Below, piece after piece: positions 1-8,251 of a DNA stretch of 64,000 bases; position 1 is the stretch's first letter; each line of letters begins with the position of its first letter. The translations under genes were made by a program, and so were the position numbers. This stretch comes from SZUA-309 sp965230005. Lineage in GTDB: Bacteria > Pseudomonadota > Gammaproteobacteria > Pseudomonadales > Azotimanducaceae. The DNA lies in NCBI GenBank assembly GCA_965230005.1, contig OZ245934.1, forward strand, positions 2,914,001 through 2,978,000, given 5' to 3'. The notes below the pieces were generated by a model that was not told the origin of the DNA, searched no databases, and saw only the letters and a program-made list of their open reading frames with translations.

Positions 1-641
1 AAGGTTTCCACGCCGGAAAGCAGCGTCCCGACATCCTTCGCCATGAAGCTCACCCAGTGGGTTCCAGGAGTAAGACCCATGGCAATGATCTGGCCCGCGA
101 ACAGATTGCCCGGGAAGGCCTTCGCCGCGTCGGAGGCGATGATCTCCTCGAGAGCAGCCGTGAAGCGCGGAGGATCCAGGGCAGTGATGCCGAAGATCAT
201 CAGGGCAGATCCGGGGCCACCGATGCCCTCTTCGTTCCAGACAGCGTGTGTCTGCGAGAAGACGTTCTCCGTCTCGATCGTGACAACGTCACTCATGGCT
301 TCCAGGAACTCGGCGCGATCGCTCGACCCGTCCGCGATGGCCATGTTGCGTTCCATCTCTGCGGCGGGGCCGTAGAAAACGGAGACGGTATGCGTCGCCG
401 AATCAGCTCCGTTCGCGAGGCTCGCAGAGAGCGTGACCTGAGTGGTGAGTTTCTGCCCGGTTGGCGAGTTTCGATACCTGGTCATCGCGTCGACAACCGC
501 AGCGGGATCTTCAACCACCATCGCGAAATACTGACCGAAGATCGTGGGTGATGCGTGATTGTCCGCCGACACGGGGCTTGCCAGCATCGTCGCCACACAG
601 AGACTGGCGGCCAGGAGCAAGGTTCTTCTTAAGTGGATCAT
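1..641 (-). CDS. Secreted hypothetical protein (3' end off the window)
   Basis: The frame is open from an ATG at 641 to the left edge, giving about 213 visible residues with no stop. The N-terminus is a clear Sec signal peptide: MIHLRRTLLL, a hydrophobic core, then ASPVSA before DNHASP, a plausible signal peptidase I site. The mature part has no cysteines or motif that I recognise. It contains phrases such as FGQYFAMVVEDPAAVV and two similar halves that may be repeated alpha/beta (dimeric barrel-like) modules; that is only an impression. A weak purine-rich site (AAGGAC) precedes the ATG. Function is unknown; periplasmic or secreted location is likely. Confidence 0.75.
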   Translation of the reverse strand, partial: MIHLRRTLLLAASLCVATMLASPVSADNHASPTIFGQYFAMVVEDPAAVVDAMTRYRNSPTGQKLTTQVTLSASLANGADSATHTVSVFYGPAAEMERNMAIADGSSDRAEFLEAMSDVVTIETENVFSQTHAVWNEEGIGGPGSALMIFGITALDPPRFTAALEEIIASDAAKAFPGNLFAGQIIAMGLTPGTHWVSFMAKDVGTLLSGVET

Positions 642-825
642 TGGACTTGTCCTTCAACTATTGGAAGCAGAAGAACCCGGTCCATCCATGACATCGCAGA
701 ACGCCTGGCTGCGAGGTCGGTCGACTACGCCTGAGCCGAACACAGACACGACACGAGTTCTTCACGACTCGTCCGCGTCCGACGGCACAAAACCAGAGAC
801 GGGCGATGGCGGAAGCTTAACAAAT

Positions 826-840
826 CCCGTCACTGACGGG
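826..840 (-). terminator. Intrinsic-type terminator after the PhyH gene
   Basis: CCCGTCAGTGACGGG is a perfect inverted repeat with a short loop. On the minus strand it is followed by ATTTGTT. It lies 34 bases after the stop of the minus-strand PhyH gene ending at 874. The stop codon itself sits in a second small palindrome (GGCCT-ATC-AGGCC, 868-880). The U-tract is imperfect, so termination strength is uncertain. Confidence 0.55.
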
Positions 841-873
841 CAGCCATCCACCAGAGCGCACGGTGTCGGCCTA

Positions 874-1728
874 TCAGGCCTGGGCTTCTCCATCGCTGCC
901 GTCATAAAGACGATCGACCAGCTCCGGCAGGAAGTAGCGCTGAGTCACCATGAGCCGTGGCTGGTCCGAACTGTTAGGCGCAAGAGAGTGCAGCAGACGC
1001 AGGTCGGTGAACCACACATCACCCGGCTCGCCGGTGAGCTCAACCACCTGCAGGGGAATGTCACCGTCCTGCGTCAGCGCCATGAGCCGCGCTTCGTCGA
1101 CGGCGTTGCCCTCCGGCTGCGCACGGTTCATCAGCTCACGGAAAAAGGGATGTTCAGTCCTGAGACGTTTTTTGATGTCTTTCGATCGGACTTTGCCGCA
1201 GTCATTCAGATAGCGGTGTGAGCCCGCTGCCACGACGGTACCACCCCCACCCGGTGCCACGAATTGCAGGAAGAGAAACGCCTGCACCCCCGGGCAGCCA
1301 GCCGCACCGAGGCGCGGCGCGTCCACGTGCCAGAGCTTCCGGGGCAGCGCCCAGCTTTCGGCGTTCGGGGGCGTGAACAGCAGCTGCGGTCGCGGCACCG
1401 GGCAAGAGACTTCGCGATCGTCGAGCAAGGCACGAGCGGCTGCTTCGACTTCTGTGCCGCACAGTGCATTGAAGACTGCGTGGTTCCGGACGCTCTGTTT
1501 CAGCGGTTTCGTCAGCTTCGACTGGCGGGCCATGTCGGCCAGGCCGTTGAGCCGTGGCGCTGTCCATCGTCCCTGGTCGCAGACCCCCGCCCGTTCCAGA
1601 CCACCCATGACCAGATCGAGGGCAGATCGAACGACATCGGCAGCGAGCAGCCCGGGCACCTTGACCACACCCCGGGCACGGAATGCCTCGCGTTGTGCTT
1701 CGCTGAGAATGCTGTGCTGGGTGGTCAT
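874..1728 (-). CDS. Phytanoyl-CoA dioxygenase (PhyH) family protein
   Basis: This encodes about 284 residues with the Fe(II)/2-oxoglutarate oxygenase pattern of the PhyH family. An HxD facial-triad motif (LWHVDAP) is followed by a distal His (LLHSLAPNS) and an Arg (QPRLMV) suited to binding 2-oxoglutarate. GSHRY, after a Gly-rich turn, is typical of the family. The likely role is hydroxylation of a small hydrophobic substrate in the cytoplasm, but the substrate cannot be read from sequence. I chose the ATG at 1728; an in-frame ATG at 1758 has a better GGGAG site upstream and would add 10 residues. It is divergent from a second, only distantly similar PhyH gene at 1902. Confidence 0.85.
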   Translation of the reverse strand: MTTQHSILSEAQREAFRARGVVKVPGLLAADVVRSALDLVMGGLERAGVCDQGRWTAPRLNGLADMARQSKLTKPLKQSVRNHAVFNALCGTEVEAAARALLDDREVSCPVPRPQLLFTPPNAESWALPRKLWHVDAPRLGAAGCPGVQAFLFLQFVAPGGGGTVVAAGSHRYLNDCGKVRSKDIKKRLRTEHPFFRELMNRAQPEGNAVDEARLMALTQDGDIPLQVVELTGEPGDVWFTDLRLLHSLAPNSSDQPRLMVTQRYFLPELVDRLYDGSDGEAQA

Positions 1729-1901
1729 CGTCCGAGTTGCTGCACTGCCTGCGCGCATTGTCCGGACGCTCCCGGAGGTCGTCAAAATCGCGCGACAGCA
1801 GCCCGGCCAGACACCGTTTCGCTGAAGCGGGTTTGAATCGGGCACCTTGAGCCGCGCGGGCCACTGCCGGATCATTCCCGGGCGGAGAGGGAGAAGACAC
1901 C

Positions 1902-2876
1902 GTGACCGAATTGGGCTGGCAGGGGATCGATCAAAGCGCGGAGCAGGTCGCAACGTTACGTGCGTATCTCGAGCGCGAGAACGGCCTTCGAGGCCTCGAG
2001 ATCCTGGAGCCGGGTGCCATCGAGGAAGCAGTGAGGCTCTTCTATCGTGATGGATTCGTCGTTGTCGCCCACGCTCTGGACAGCACTCAACTCGACTATC
2101 TGCGTAAGGGCTCCGATCGGGAGGTGGCCCGAATTCTTGCGCTCGATGGCGACCGTCGCGGCAATCGCGGCTCTCATCGCTACTCATTCGGCAGCGCGAG
2201 CCGCACCGGACACCTCATGCATCTTCCGGAGTGGACGATGCTCATCGACCTGCCCACGGTGACGCCGATCATCACCGCCATCTTCGACTCGCCGAACTAC
2301 CTCGTCCGCGGCGGTGGCGGCGACTTCTGCCTGCCCGGCGCCATCGATTATCAACCGCTGCACTCGGACATGGGTGACCGGAAGAGCTGGGGCACTTTCG
2401 CCAGCTTCCATGACCCGCGCGGTATCCTGCGCTATCGGGATCTGCCCTGCCCCTATCTCTGCTGCAACTTCCTGACCGTGGACTACACGCCCATCAACGG
2501 GCCCACGCGGCAGATTCCCGGCACGCAGCATTCACGGCAGCGCATGCCGACGCTCGCGGACGAACCTGAGTGGATGAAACTCTCTACCGTATGCCCGGCC
2601 CCGGCGGGCAGCGTGCTCATTCGCGACGTGCGCGCGTGGCACGGCGGCACGCCTCACGTGGGAGAGGAAGTGCGTGCAATGCCAAACGTCGAGTTTTTCG
2701 CTCCCTGGTTTCGGGAAGAACTCGCGATCTCCATGCCCCGGGAGCGTTTCGATGGGCTTTCCGAACATGGTCAGCGCCTGTGCCGTTACATCGTGGCAGA
2801 CAAAGGTGTGGAACTGGCAACGGACTATCGTGAGGATCTGGGCGGCACACCGCCGATCCTGGCCGATCCCGGCTGA
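1902..2876 (+). CDS. Phytanoyl-CoA dioxygenase (PhyH) family protein
   Basis: This 324-residue protein starts at GTG 1902, preceded by the purine-rich site GGAGAGGGAG. It shows an HxD motif (LHSDMGD), a distal His (AWHGGTPH) and Arg in EEVRAMPN, the arrangement of Fe(II)/2-oxoglutarate oxygenases of the PhyH type. A glycine-rich stretch (RGGGGDF) and PGTQHS replace the commoner PGSH. Substrate is unknown. It is divergent from the PhyH gene at 874-1728, so the 173-base gap between them probably holds both promoters. The two proteins are not recent duplicates, judging by their dissimilar N-termini and motif spacing. Confidence 0.85.
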   Translation: MTELGWQGIDQSAEQVATLRAYLERENGLRGLEILEPGAIEEAVRLFYRDGFVVVAHALDSTQLDYLRKGSDREVARILALDGDRRGNRGSHRYSFGSASRTGHLMHLPEWTMLIDLPTVTPIITAIFDSPNYLVRGGGGDFCLPGAIDYQPLHSDMGDRKSWGTFASFHDPRGILRYRDLPCPYLCCNFLTVDYTPINGPTRQIPGTQHSRQRMPTLADEPEWMKLSTVCPAPAGSVLIRDVRAWHGGTPHVGEEVRAMPNVEFFAPWFREELAISMPRERFDGLSEHGQRLCRYIVADKGVELATDYREDLGGTPPILADPG

Positions 2877-3022
2877 AGCTGAGTTCGAGCACCGGTCGAA
2901 GCAGGGTTCGAGGGGTGGCGGAGCTGCGGCCCGCGACATAAGCACCCGCAAAGTAGCAGACTGCCCCGACCCGGGGCAAAGCCTTAAGGTGCTTCGCAAC
3001 CCACAGCGAAACCGGAGCCGTC

Positions 3023-3520
3023 ATGCCCACCATCCATCTGATCGAAGGTCCCGTCGGCGCCGGAAAATCGACCTACGCCGGCCGCCTCTCCCTGGAACGC
3101 CAGGCACTGCACCTCAATCTGGACGCATGGATGGTGACTCTGTTCGCGCCGGATCGGCCGGACACGGACTTCATGGCCTGGTATGCGGAGTGCAAGCAGC
3201 GCTGCATCGAGCAGATCTGGGCCGTTGCCTGCGGCCTCCTCGAGCTCGATCGCGACGTGATTCTCGAATTGGGCCTCGTGCAGCGAGTCGATCGCGAGGC
3301 TTTCTACCAGCGCGTCGACGGCACGGACTTCAACCTCGACATCACCGTGCTGAACATTCCCGTCGAACTGCGCCGACAACGGGTTCGCGAACGGAACGCA
3401 AGCGCCCGCGGCACCTATCAGATGCAGGTGAGCGACGAGGTTTTCGAGCTGGCGAACGGGTTCTGGGAAAGTCCGGACGACGCTGAGATCGGCGCCCGCG
3501 GGATCAAGGTGCTCAGCTGA
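3023..3520 (+). CDS. P-loop ATPase/kinase (zeta toxin/AAA_33-like)
   Basis: A 165-residue protein with a Walker A motif near the N-terminus (GPVGAGKST, about residues 9-17). The downstream pattern is that of small P-loop kinases: LNLDAWM after strand 2, DVILELGLV as the Walker-B-like strand, and an Arg-rich lid (ELRRQRVRERN). These proteins phosphorylate small molecules, nucleotides or tRNA-related substrates; which one cannot be told here. No antitoxin-like small gene precedes it, so a toxin role is not supported. Its 3' end overlaps the convergent TetR gene by 8 bases. Confidence 0.8.
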   Translation: MPTIHLIEGPVGAGKSTYAGRLSLERQALHLNLDAWMVTLFAPDRPDTDFMAWYAECKQRCIEQIWAVACGLLELDRDVILELGLVQRVDREAFYQRVDGTDFNLDITVLNIPVELRRQRVRERNASARGTYQMQVSDEVFELANGFWESPDDAEIGARGIKVLS

Positions 3521-4097
3521 GGCGCTGATCGATGAGCCCGGCCAACCAGTCCGGAAAGGCATCGCGCTGCGCTTCGCTCATCCCGGTCAACGCCAGCAGC
3601 GGTTCACCGCCCACGCCGAGACCGATGGCGGCGGCGATGACGAGCGTGGACACGTTCCGGGCTTCATCCAGATCCGGATCCGAGGCGTGTTGTGCGGAGG
3701 CACGGAGCAGCGCTTCGAAGCGCTCCCGACGGTCCGGGGAGGTTTCCAGCTGAGGGTTTTCCTCCACCGCGCGCCAGGCGAGCAGTTTTGCATGGCCACC
3801 TTCAGCGAAGGCTCGAAACAGCGCTCGGACCACCGCGTCGATGTCTCCTTCGTTGGCAAAGGCCGCCAGCGCGTCGTTGATGAACCGCTCGCTCATGCGC
3901 TCGACGAGCGCCTTGCGCATGCCCGCGGAGCTGCCGAAGTGGTGCAGTAGCGTTGCGTGGCTCATACCGGCTGCCTTGGCGACGCCGGCGACGTTCAGCC
4001 CTTCCAGCCCAAGCTCCGCCAGGCGGGCCTCCGCTGTATCCAGGAGCAGGGTTCGAGCCTCTTCCGGCGACCGCCGTCGACGCTTATTGACATTCAT
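3513..4097 (-). CDS. TetR/AcrR family transcriptional regulator
   Basis: A 194-residue protein with an N-terminal TetR helix-turn-helix (VAGVAKAAGMSHATLLHHFGS, about residues 35-56), followed by an all-helical C-terminal ligand domain. It is divergent from the Coq4-like gene at 4145, with only 47 bases between the starts. Those 47 bases carry repeated GTTGATAA elements, so it probably represses both itself and that gene. The ligand is unknown; the start is the ATG at 4097. The 3' end overlaps the convergent kinase gene, which is unusual but short. Confidence 0.9.
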   Translation of the reverse strand: MNVNKRRRRSPEEARTLLLDTAEARLAELGLEGLNVAGVAKAAGMSHATLLHHFGSSAGMRKALVERMSERFINDALAAFANEGDIDAVVRALFRAFAEGGHAKLLAWRAVEENPQLETSPDRRERFEALLRASAQHASDPDLDEARNVSTLVIAAAIGLGVGGEPLLALTGMSEAQRDAFPDWLAGLIDQRLS

Positions 4098-4132
4098 GTT
4101 GATAAAGCTAATATCTACACCATTGTTGATAA
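4084..4132. promoter_or_regulatory. Probable TetR operator/promoter region with GTTGATAA repeats
   Basis: GTTGATAA occurs at 4098-4105 and 4125-4132 as a direct repeat. The first copy is also the right arm of an imperfect palindrome, TTATTGACAT-TC-ATGTTGATAA (4084-4105, 8 of 10 pairs matching), that overlaps the regulator's start codon. The region is much more A+T-rich than its surroundings and lies between divergent starts. Assignment as the TetR operator is inference from position and symmetry. Confidence 0.4.
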
Positions 4133-4144
4133 GGGTGGCACGGA

Positions 4145-4855
4145 ATGAACACAGACACCAACAGCACGAAAATGGAACCCCGCGCGGCGCTGCGCGCCAT
4201 CCGGCGCCTCATCGCCGATCCCGAGGATACGGCACAGGTTTTCGAGGTGATCCGCGCCCTCTCGGGCCCGTCCCTGGAGCAGGGCTTCCGGCGGTTCTGT
4301 GTGCTGCCCGAAGGTCGGAAAATTCTCGTCGAGGAAACGGACCTGCTGGCCACGCTTTGCGATCGGGACTATCTGCGCACACTCCCGGCCGGGAGCCTCG
4401 GCAGGACCTATCTGTCTTTCATGGAACGGGAAAACCTCAGCGCTGATGGCCTCGTGGACGCCAGCGAAGAGGTCGGCGACCGGCAGATCGATGGGGATCG
4501 CGACCGCTTCGCAAATAGACTCAGGGATCAGCACGATCTCTGGCATTGCCTCACCCGCTACGGCCGCGATGAGCTTGGTGAGCTCTGCCTGTTGGCCTTT
4601 ACTTATGCGCAGAACCGCAACCGCGGCATTGGCTTCATCGTCCTCGTGGGCATGATGCAGATGCGCAAACACTACGGTCTCGGCGTGTTCCGCGCTGTGC
4701 GCCGGGGTTACCGGGACGGCCGCCGTGCAGCCTGGCTGCCTGGTCAGGTCTGGGAAAAGCTGTTGCCGCAGCCTGTCGATGCCGTTCGCGAAGCACTCGG
4801 AATCGTTGAACCCATGGCCTATCAGCAGCTCCGCGCGGAGCCGCTACCGGCCTGA
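4145..4855 (+). CDS. Coq4 family protein (ubiquinone biosynthesis-like)
   Basis: A 236-residue protein with the signature HDxxH-x11-E of Coq4: H130-D131-L-W-H134 and E146. In Coq4 this motif binds a metal beside a hydrophobic tunnel that holds ubiquinone precursors. Family length is normal, and the C-terminus VWEKLLPQP matches the usual amphipathic Coq4 ending in style. Bacterial Coq4-like proteins are not essential to the core ubi pathway in Enterobacteria, so its exact role (quinone head-group decarboxylation, or lipid/quinone handling) is open. Control by the divergent TetR regulator is unusual for a ubiquinone gene and suggests an inducible, accessory use. Confidence 0.8.
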   Translation: MNTDTNSTKMEPRAALRAIRRLIADPEDTAQVFEVIRALSGPSLEQGFRRFCVLPEGRKILVEETDLLATLCDRDYLRTLPAGSLGRTYLSFMERENLSADGLVDASEEVGDRQIDGDRDRFANRLRDQHDLWHCLTRYGRDELGELCLLAFTYAQNRNRGIGFIVLVGMMQMRKHYGLGVFRAVRRGYRDGRRAAWLPGQVWEKLLPQPVDAVREALGIVEPMAYQQLRAEPLPA

Positions 4856-4946
4856 CCATCGGCGCGGGTACTTCCGCGCCTGGCTTTCAGGGACAAGTGT
4901 CGCCTGCCCTGCGTCAACCACCGCAGGGTCCCGGAATCTGCTGCCG

Positions 4947-6188
4947 TTAAAAGAACACGAAGGCTCGAACCACCACGTTCTTTCGACACCGGGCATCCTC
5001 CGGCGCCGACCAGTCGATGGCCGCTGAATGAAAGGACCAGCGGGACACGGAGCCGTCGGTGATCGAGTCGTAGCACTTCAGCATCGAGACTTCCGTCGGC
5101 GTCTGCCGCGGAAACCAGTACCACTCGTGTTCCGGGCGGTAGGTGAAACGCGTCGTCTCGCCAACCCGGTCGTCGTAGATCCGATAGTTGGTGATGTAGG
5201 GTTGGTCGGCGAAGGACGGCCAGGCGCAGAGCACGAAGGGATTCTGCTCAACGGTCTCCATGGGCTTGGCCAGGTTGATGGACAGGAAGCGCCGCGACAT
5301 CTTCGCGTCCGCCTCAGCCTCCGTGTAGTTCTGCAGGCGACCGAAGTTACGCAGATTTTTCGTGAGCAGTTCCCGGCAACGGACGCGGCCGCTGTTGTCG
5401 TTCAGATCGTTGTGGACGAGATTCGCGTAGGCGGCGTTCACGCCGGGGTTTTTGTTGTCCTGATCTTCTGTGCGATCCCCTTCGTAGTCTTTGTCGAAGA
5501 CGTCATGGTTGTAGACGAGGGCATCCGTCGCATCCGGGTAGAAATCCAGCAGCAGCCGCTCCATCTCCGGATAGAAAACGCGCTCCACTTCATGGGCGTC
5601 GTAGAAGTTTTCACAAGCCGACTCACAGTGAGCGAGCGCCACACCCAGCTTGTCCATACATTCGGGTGAGCTGGGATCCAGGCCCGGGTGGTACTCGCCG
5701 ATGCGCCGGGCATCGCGCATCACCTGCGGGAAATAGAGGCAGCGTCGAGCGTTTTCCATCTCGTCCTGGCGCAACGCCTTGGCCTCCGCTTCCCGGGCCG
5801 GGTCGTGCCAGAGCGCGTTGGAAGAAACTACCGAGTAGGAGGGGGCTTCGAAGACCGTGTAACGCATGGGGAGCACGATGCCCCCTTCCGGCGCTTCCAG
5901 TCCCTGCGTCCTGATGTACTCCAGGCACTCCGCATAGCGCCGGAAGCCAAGGCCCCATTTGGTCTCAATGGGCCCGGGCGGCGCGTTCTCGAGTTGTTCA
6001 ATGAGCTCGTGGCCGGCGCCTGTGGCGATCAGCGTCAGTGCATCGCGCGTGGCTTCCGCCGTGCCTGCATCGCCATTCCTGTCGAAAGACATGTAAGACA
6101 GGCCGCCGTTCGCAGCGATCGGCGCTGGTTGACCGTCCGTGAGTTGGAGGGGTGGGACAAAGGGCGTGTCTGCCAGCTGCTCCGCCAT
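4947..6188 (-). CDS. CmcJ/NvfI family Fe(II)/2-oxoglutarate-type oxidoreductase
   Basis: A 413-residue protein. The C-terminal half has the block typical of the CmcJ/NvfI/GA4-desaturase-like family: WYWFPRQTPTEVSMLKCYDS, followed by WSFHSAAIDW. The central region has HNDLNDNSGR and NLAKPMETVEQNP, matching the family's catalytic and arginine-bearing segments. Members hydroxylate or desaturate secondary metabolites or small acids. I start at ATG 6188 because a clear AGGGAGAG site precedes it; the open frame extends 14 codons further. The two cysteine-containing ends are ordinary. The substrate is unknown. The neighbouring VOC gene on the same strand may be co-transcribed. Confidence 0.8.
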   Translation of the reverse strand: MAEQLADTPFVPPLQLTDGQPAPIAANGGLSYMSFDRNGDAGTAEATRDALTLIATGAGHELIEQLENAPPGPIETKWGLGFRRYAECLEYIRTQGLEAPEGGIVLPMRYTVFEAPSYSVVSSNALWHDPAREAEAKALRQDEMENARRCLYFPQVMRDARRIGEYHPGLDPSSPECMDKLGVALAHCESACENFYDAHEVERVFYPEMERLLLDFYPDATDALVYNHDVFDKDYEGDRTEDQDNKNPGVNAAYANLVHNDLNDNSGRVRCRELLTKNLRNFGRLQNYTEAEADAKMSRRFLSINLAKPMETVEQNPFVLCAWPSFADQPYITNYRIYDDRVGETTRFTYRPEHEWYWFPRQTPTEVSMLKCYDSITDGSVSRWSFHSAAIDWSAPEDARCRKNVVVRAFVFF

Positions 6189-6289
6189 CGGCTTCTCTCC
6201 CTGAATAAACTGAGCCGGATATCCTGGCATAGGGCGGGATCAGATCCCAGTCAGAGCAGACCGCCCTGACGGCGACGCTGTCCGGGAGT

Positions 6290-6769
6290 TCAGGCTTCCG
6301 CCGCGGCAAGAGCGCGCAGAGTGGCGACACAGTCCCCGCTCGCGCCGAGCGCCTGGAGCATCTGCGCTGAATCTTCGAGGAGCTGCCGGCGCTGGGCGGC
6401 ACGGCCCGCGGCGGAGCTTTCGGCATCGTTCGTATCGAAAAAGACGTTGTTGCCGTCCGGATCATGGGTGGACCAGCACACGCCATCGGCGCTCGCCGAA
6501 TATTTCGCCGCGGGGTAGCGCTCCGGGGTTCCGGCGAGTTCGAGCCCGGCGGCGGTGCCCGCTGCGTGCAGCGCAAAGGCATCCCCGCCGCGGAAATTAA
6601 GGCAGTTCTCCTGCAGAAAGGTCATGAGGGCAACGCGCGCGTGGCCGCTCTTGAGCACCACCCGTTCGTCCGTTCGCTCTAGGACTTCAAGGCCAAGCGC
6701 CTCGTAGAAGCGGCTCGACGCATCGAGGTCGGCACACTTGAGGCACAGCGTCAGCATGCCGCTATTCAT
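6290..6769 (-). CDS. VOC superfamily (glyoxalase/dioxygenase-fold) protein
   Basis: A 159-residue protein with one pair of beta-alpha-beta-beta-beta modules. The N-terminal part reads TLCLKCADLDASSRFYEALGLEV (the standard VOC opening) and the second module ends in THDPDGNNVFFDTN. VOC proteins bind a divalent metal and act as glyoxalases, epimerases, extradiol dioxygenases or resistance proteins. The usual N-terminal metal His or Gln is not clear here, so the catalytic class cannot be assigned. A GGAGGAGCG site precedes the ATG. It lies 101 bases upstream of the CmcJ-like gene on the same strand. Confidence 0.8.
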   Translation of the reverse strand: MNSGMLTLCLKCADLDASSRFYEALGLEVLERTDERVVLKSGHARVALMTFLQENCLNFRGGDAFALHAAGTAAGLELAGTPERYPAAKYSASADGVCWSTHDPDGNNVFFDTNDAESSAAGRAAQRRQLLEDSAQMLQALGASGDCVATLRALAAAEA

Positions 6770-6872
6770 CGCTCCTCCACGGCAGGCGTAAATTGCCTTG
6801 TTCCATGATCGATCCCTGATCAGTTGCCGATCGTTGTCGTCGTCGTGCGCTGCCTCCCACGACAGCGCAGCC

Positions 6873-8135
6873 TCAGTTCCCGTGCTCTTTCGTCAGCGGA
6901 CTCAGGTAATGGGGATCCGTCAGCCCCTGCTTCCGCATGGCGATACCCGTCATACATTCCTTGATGAGCCTGTTTGCATTGAGCGCCGACACGTAGGTGG
7001 GATCGAGCATGGGCGCCAGCTCAACGAGCTCAAAGCCGACCACGTTCGACTCGGCGCAGAGGCGCCGTAGAATCTTGAAGGCTTCCCGAGGCACGAGCCC
7101 GCCAGGCTCCGGCGTGCCCGTACCGGGAACGAAGGCCGGATCCAGCGTGTCGATATCGAAGGACACGAACAGATACTCTGGCCCTTCATTAGCCTCGCGG
7201 ATGACGTCTTCCATGACCGGATCAAAACCGCGCTCTTCAATCTCGGCCATGGTGTGATAGCGGAAGCCCTGCTCGCGCATCCATTCGAAGGCGGCTTCGT
7301 CCGGGTAGTAACCGCGTAGTGCCACCTGGATGAAGTTCTTACCTTCCACGAGGCCTTCCTCGATGAGCCGGTACACGGGCATACCGTGACCGATGAGGTG
7401 GCCCATCATGTATTTCCCGGCATCGTAGTGGGCGTCGAAGTGGATGACGCCGACGTTGCCTTTGCCATAAACGTCCGTCAGGGCCGCCACGTCCGGGTAC
7501 ATGAGCGAATGGTCGCCGCCGACGATGATGGGGATCACGTTCTCCCCGGAATCGATCTTCACCTCTGCCGCGCTGCGCACGAAGGATCGAATCGCGTGCA
7601 CGGAGCGCTCCATGCTCATGATGTCGATTGGCGCGTTCCCGAAATCGGCGACCACCATGTCCTCTAGGGGGTCCACCATGGTGTGCATGTGCGGCTGACG
7701 CATACCGTAGCCGCCATAGACCTGAGAGTTGCGTACCGCGTTAGGTCCATGAGCGGCACCGCGCATCCCTGTACCCATGTCAGGGACGGCACCAATGATG
7801 GCAACGTCCACGTTGCTGGCCGCGAGGTCAGCAGGGGACATTGCGACGGGCGCATGGAAAAAGGTCGGGATGGCGTTGTAGCTCAGCCCGAAGTCGTACT
7901 TCTGAATGTTGATGATGCCGGGCTCACGGGCAGGATCGTTGCTCAGATCGCGCAGCGTGCGCCAGGAGTTGTAGCTCGGGTCGTTGACGTCCAGGGGAAT
8001 CACCGGCTGTTCCCCCTCGCGAATGGCCTGGGCCTCGAATTCGTATTCGTGACCGAGCGCAGCCGCTCTCGCATCGAGGCTGCCAAGCGTCAGCACAACG
8101 GCGGCCGCGAACATCGGTCCTTTCAGGAAAAACAT
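6873..8135 (-). CDS. Exported agmatinase/arginase-family ureohydrolase
   Basis: A 420-residue protein containing the complete manganese site of ureohydrolases: GGDHS, then HFDAHYD (DAHxD), then SFDIDTLDPAFVPGTGTPEPGG. These are the metal-ligand signatures of agmatinase, arginase and guanidinobutyrase. Unlike typical cytoplasmic members (about 300 residues), it begins with a hydrophobic signal peptide (MFFLKGPMFAAAVVLTLGSLDARA) and carries roughly 70 extra residues before the catalytic domain. It is therefore probably periplasmic. The substrate (a guanidino or amide compound) is not determinable. A second in-frame ATG at codon 8 would keep the signal peptide. Confidence 0.85.
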   Translation of the reverse strand: MFFLKGPMFAAAVVLTLGSLDARAAALGHEYEFEAQAIREGEQPVIPLDVNDPSYNSWRTLRDLSNDPAREPGIINIQKYDFGLSYNAIPTFFHAPVAMSPADLAASNVDVAIIGAVPDMGTGMRGAAHGPNAVRNSQVYGGYGMRQPHMHTMVDPLEDMVVADFGNAPIDIMSMERSVHAIRSFVRSAAEVKIDSGENVIPIIVGGDHSLMYPDVAALTDVYGKGNVGVIHFDAHYDAGKYMMGHLIGHGMPVYRLIEEGLVEGKNFIQVALRGYYPDEAAFEWMREQGFRYHTMAEIEERGFDPVMEDVIREANEGPEYLFVSFDIDTLDPAFVPGTGTPEPGGLVPREAFKILRRLCAESNVVGFELVELAPMLDPTYVSALNANRLIKECMTGIAMRKQGLTDPHYLSPLTKEHGN

Positions 8136-8184
8136 CCCTTTCTTCCCTGGCTGGTCAACGAGGCCAGCAGTTGATCATCAAGCA

Positions 8185-8202
8185 CGGCATTAAACAATGC
8201 CG
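8185..8202 (-). terminator. Hairpin after the serine hydrolase gene
   Basis: CGGCATT-AAAC-AATGCCG is a perfect 7-base-pair stem with a 4-base loop. It lies between the end of the minus-strand hydrolase gene (8252) and the start of the next gene (8135). On the minus strand it is followed by TGCTTGATG, a poor U-tract, so it may be a weak terminator or an mRNA-end stabiliser. Confidence 0.4.
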
Positions 8203-8251
8203 CGATACAGCATACGCCCCGTCACACTGACAAGCGCGGTCCCGGGATCGA

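Noticed and set aside
57..551. Plus-strand open frame over the first 0.6 kb
   Set aside because: It is Arg-rich with no ribosome site, and the opposite strand holds a protein with a clear signal peptide.
3023..3520. Zeta-type toxin of a toxin/antitoxin pair
   Set aside because: The Walker A kinase fold is present, but there is no small antitoxin gene beside it; the only overlap is with a TetR gene on the opposite strand.
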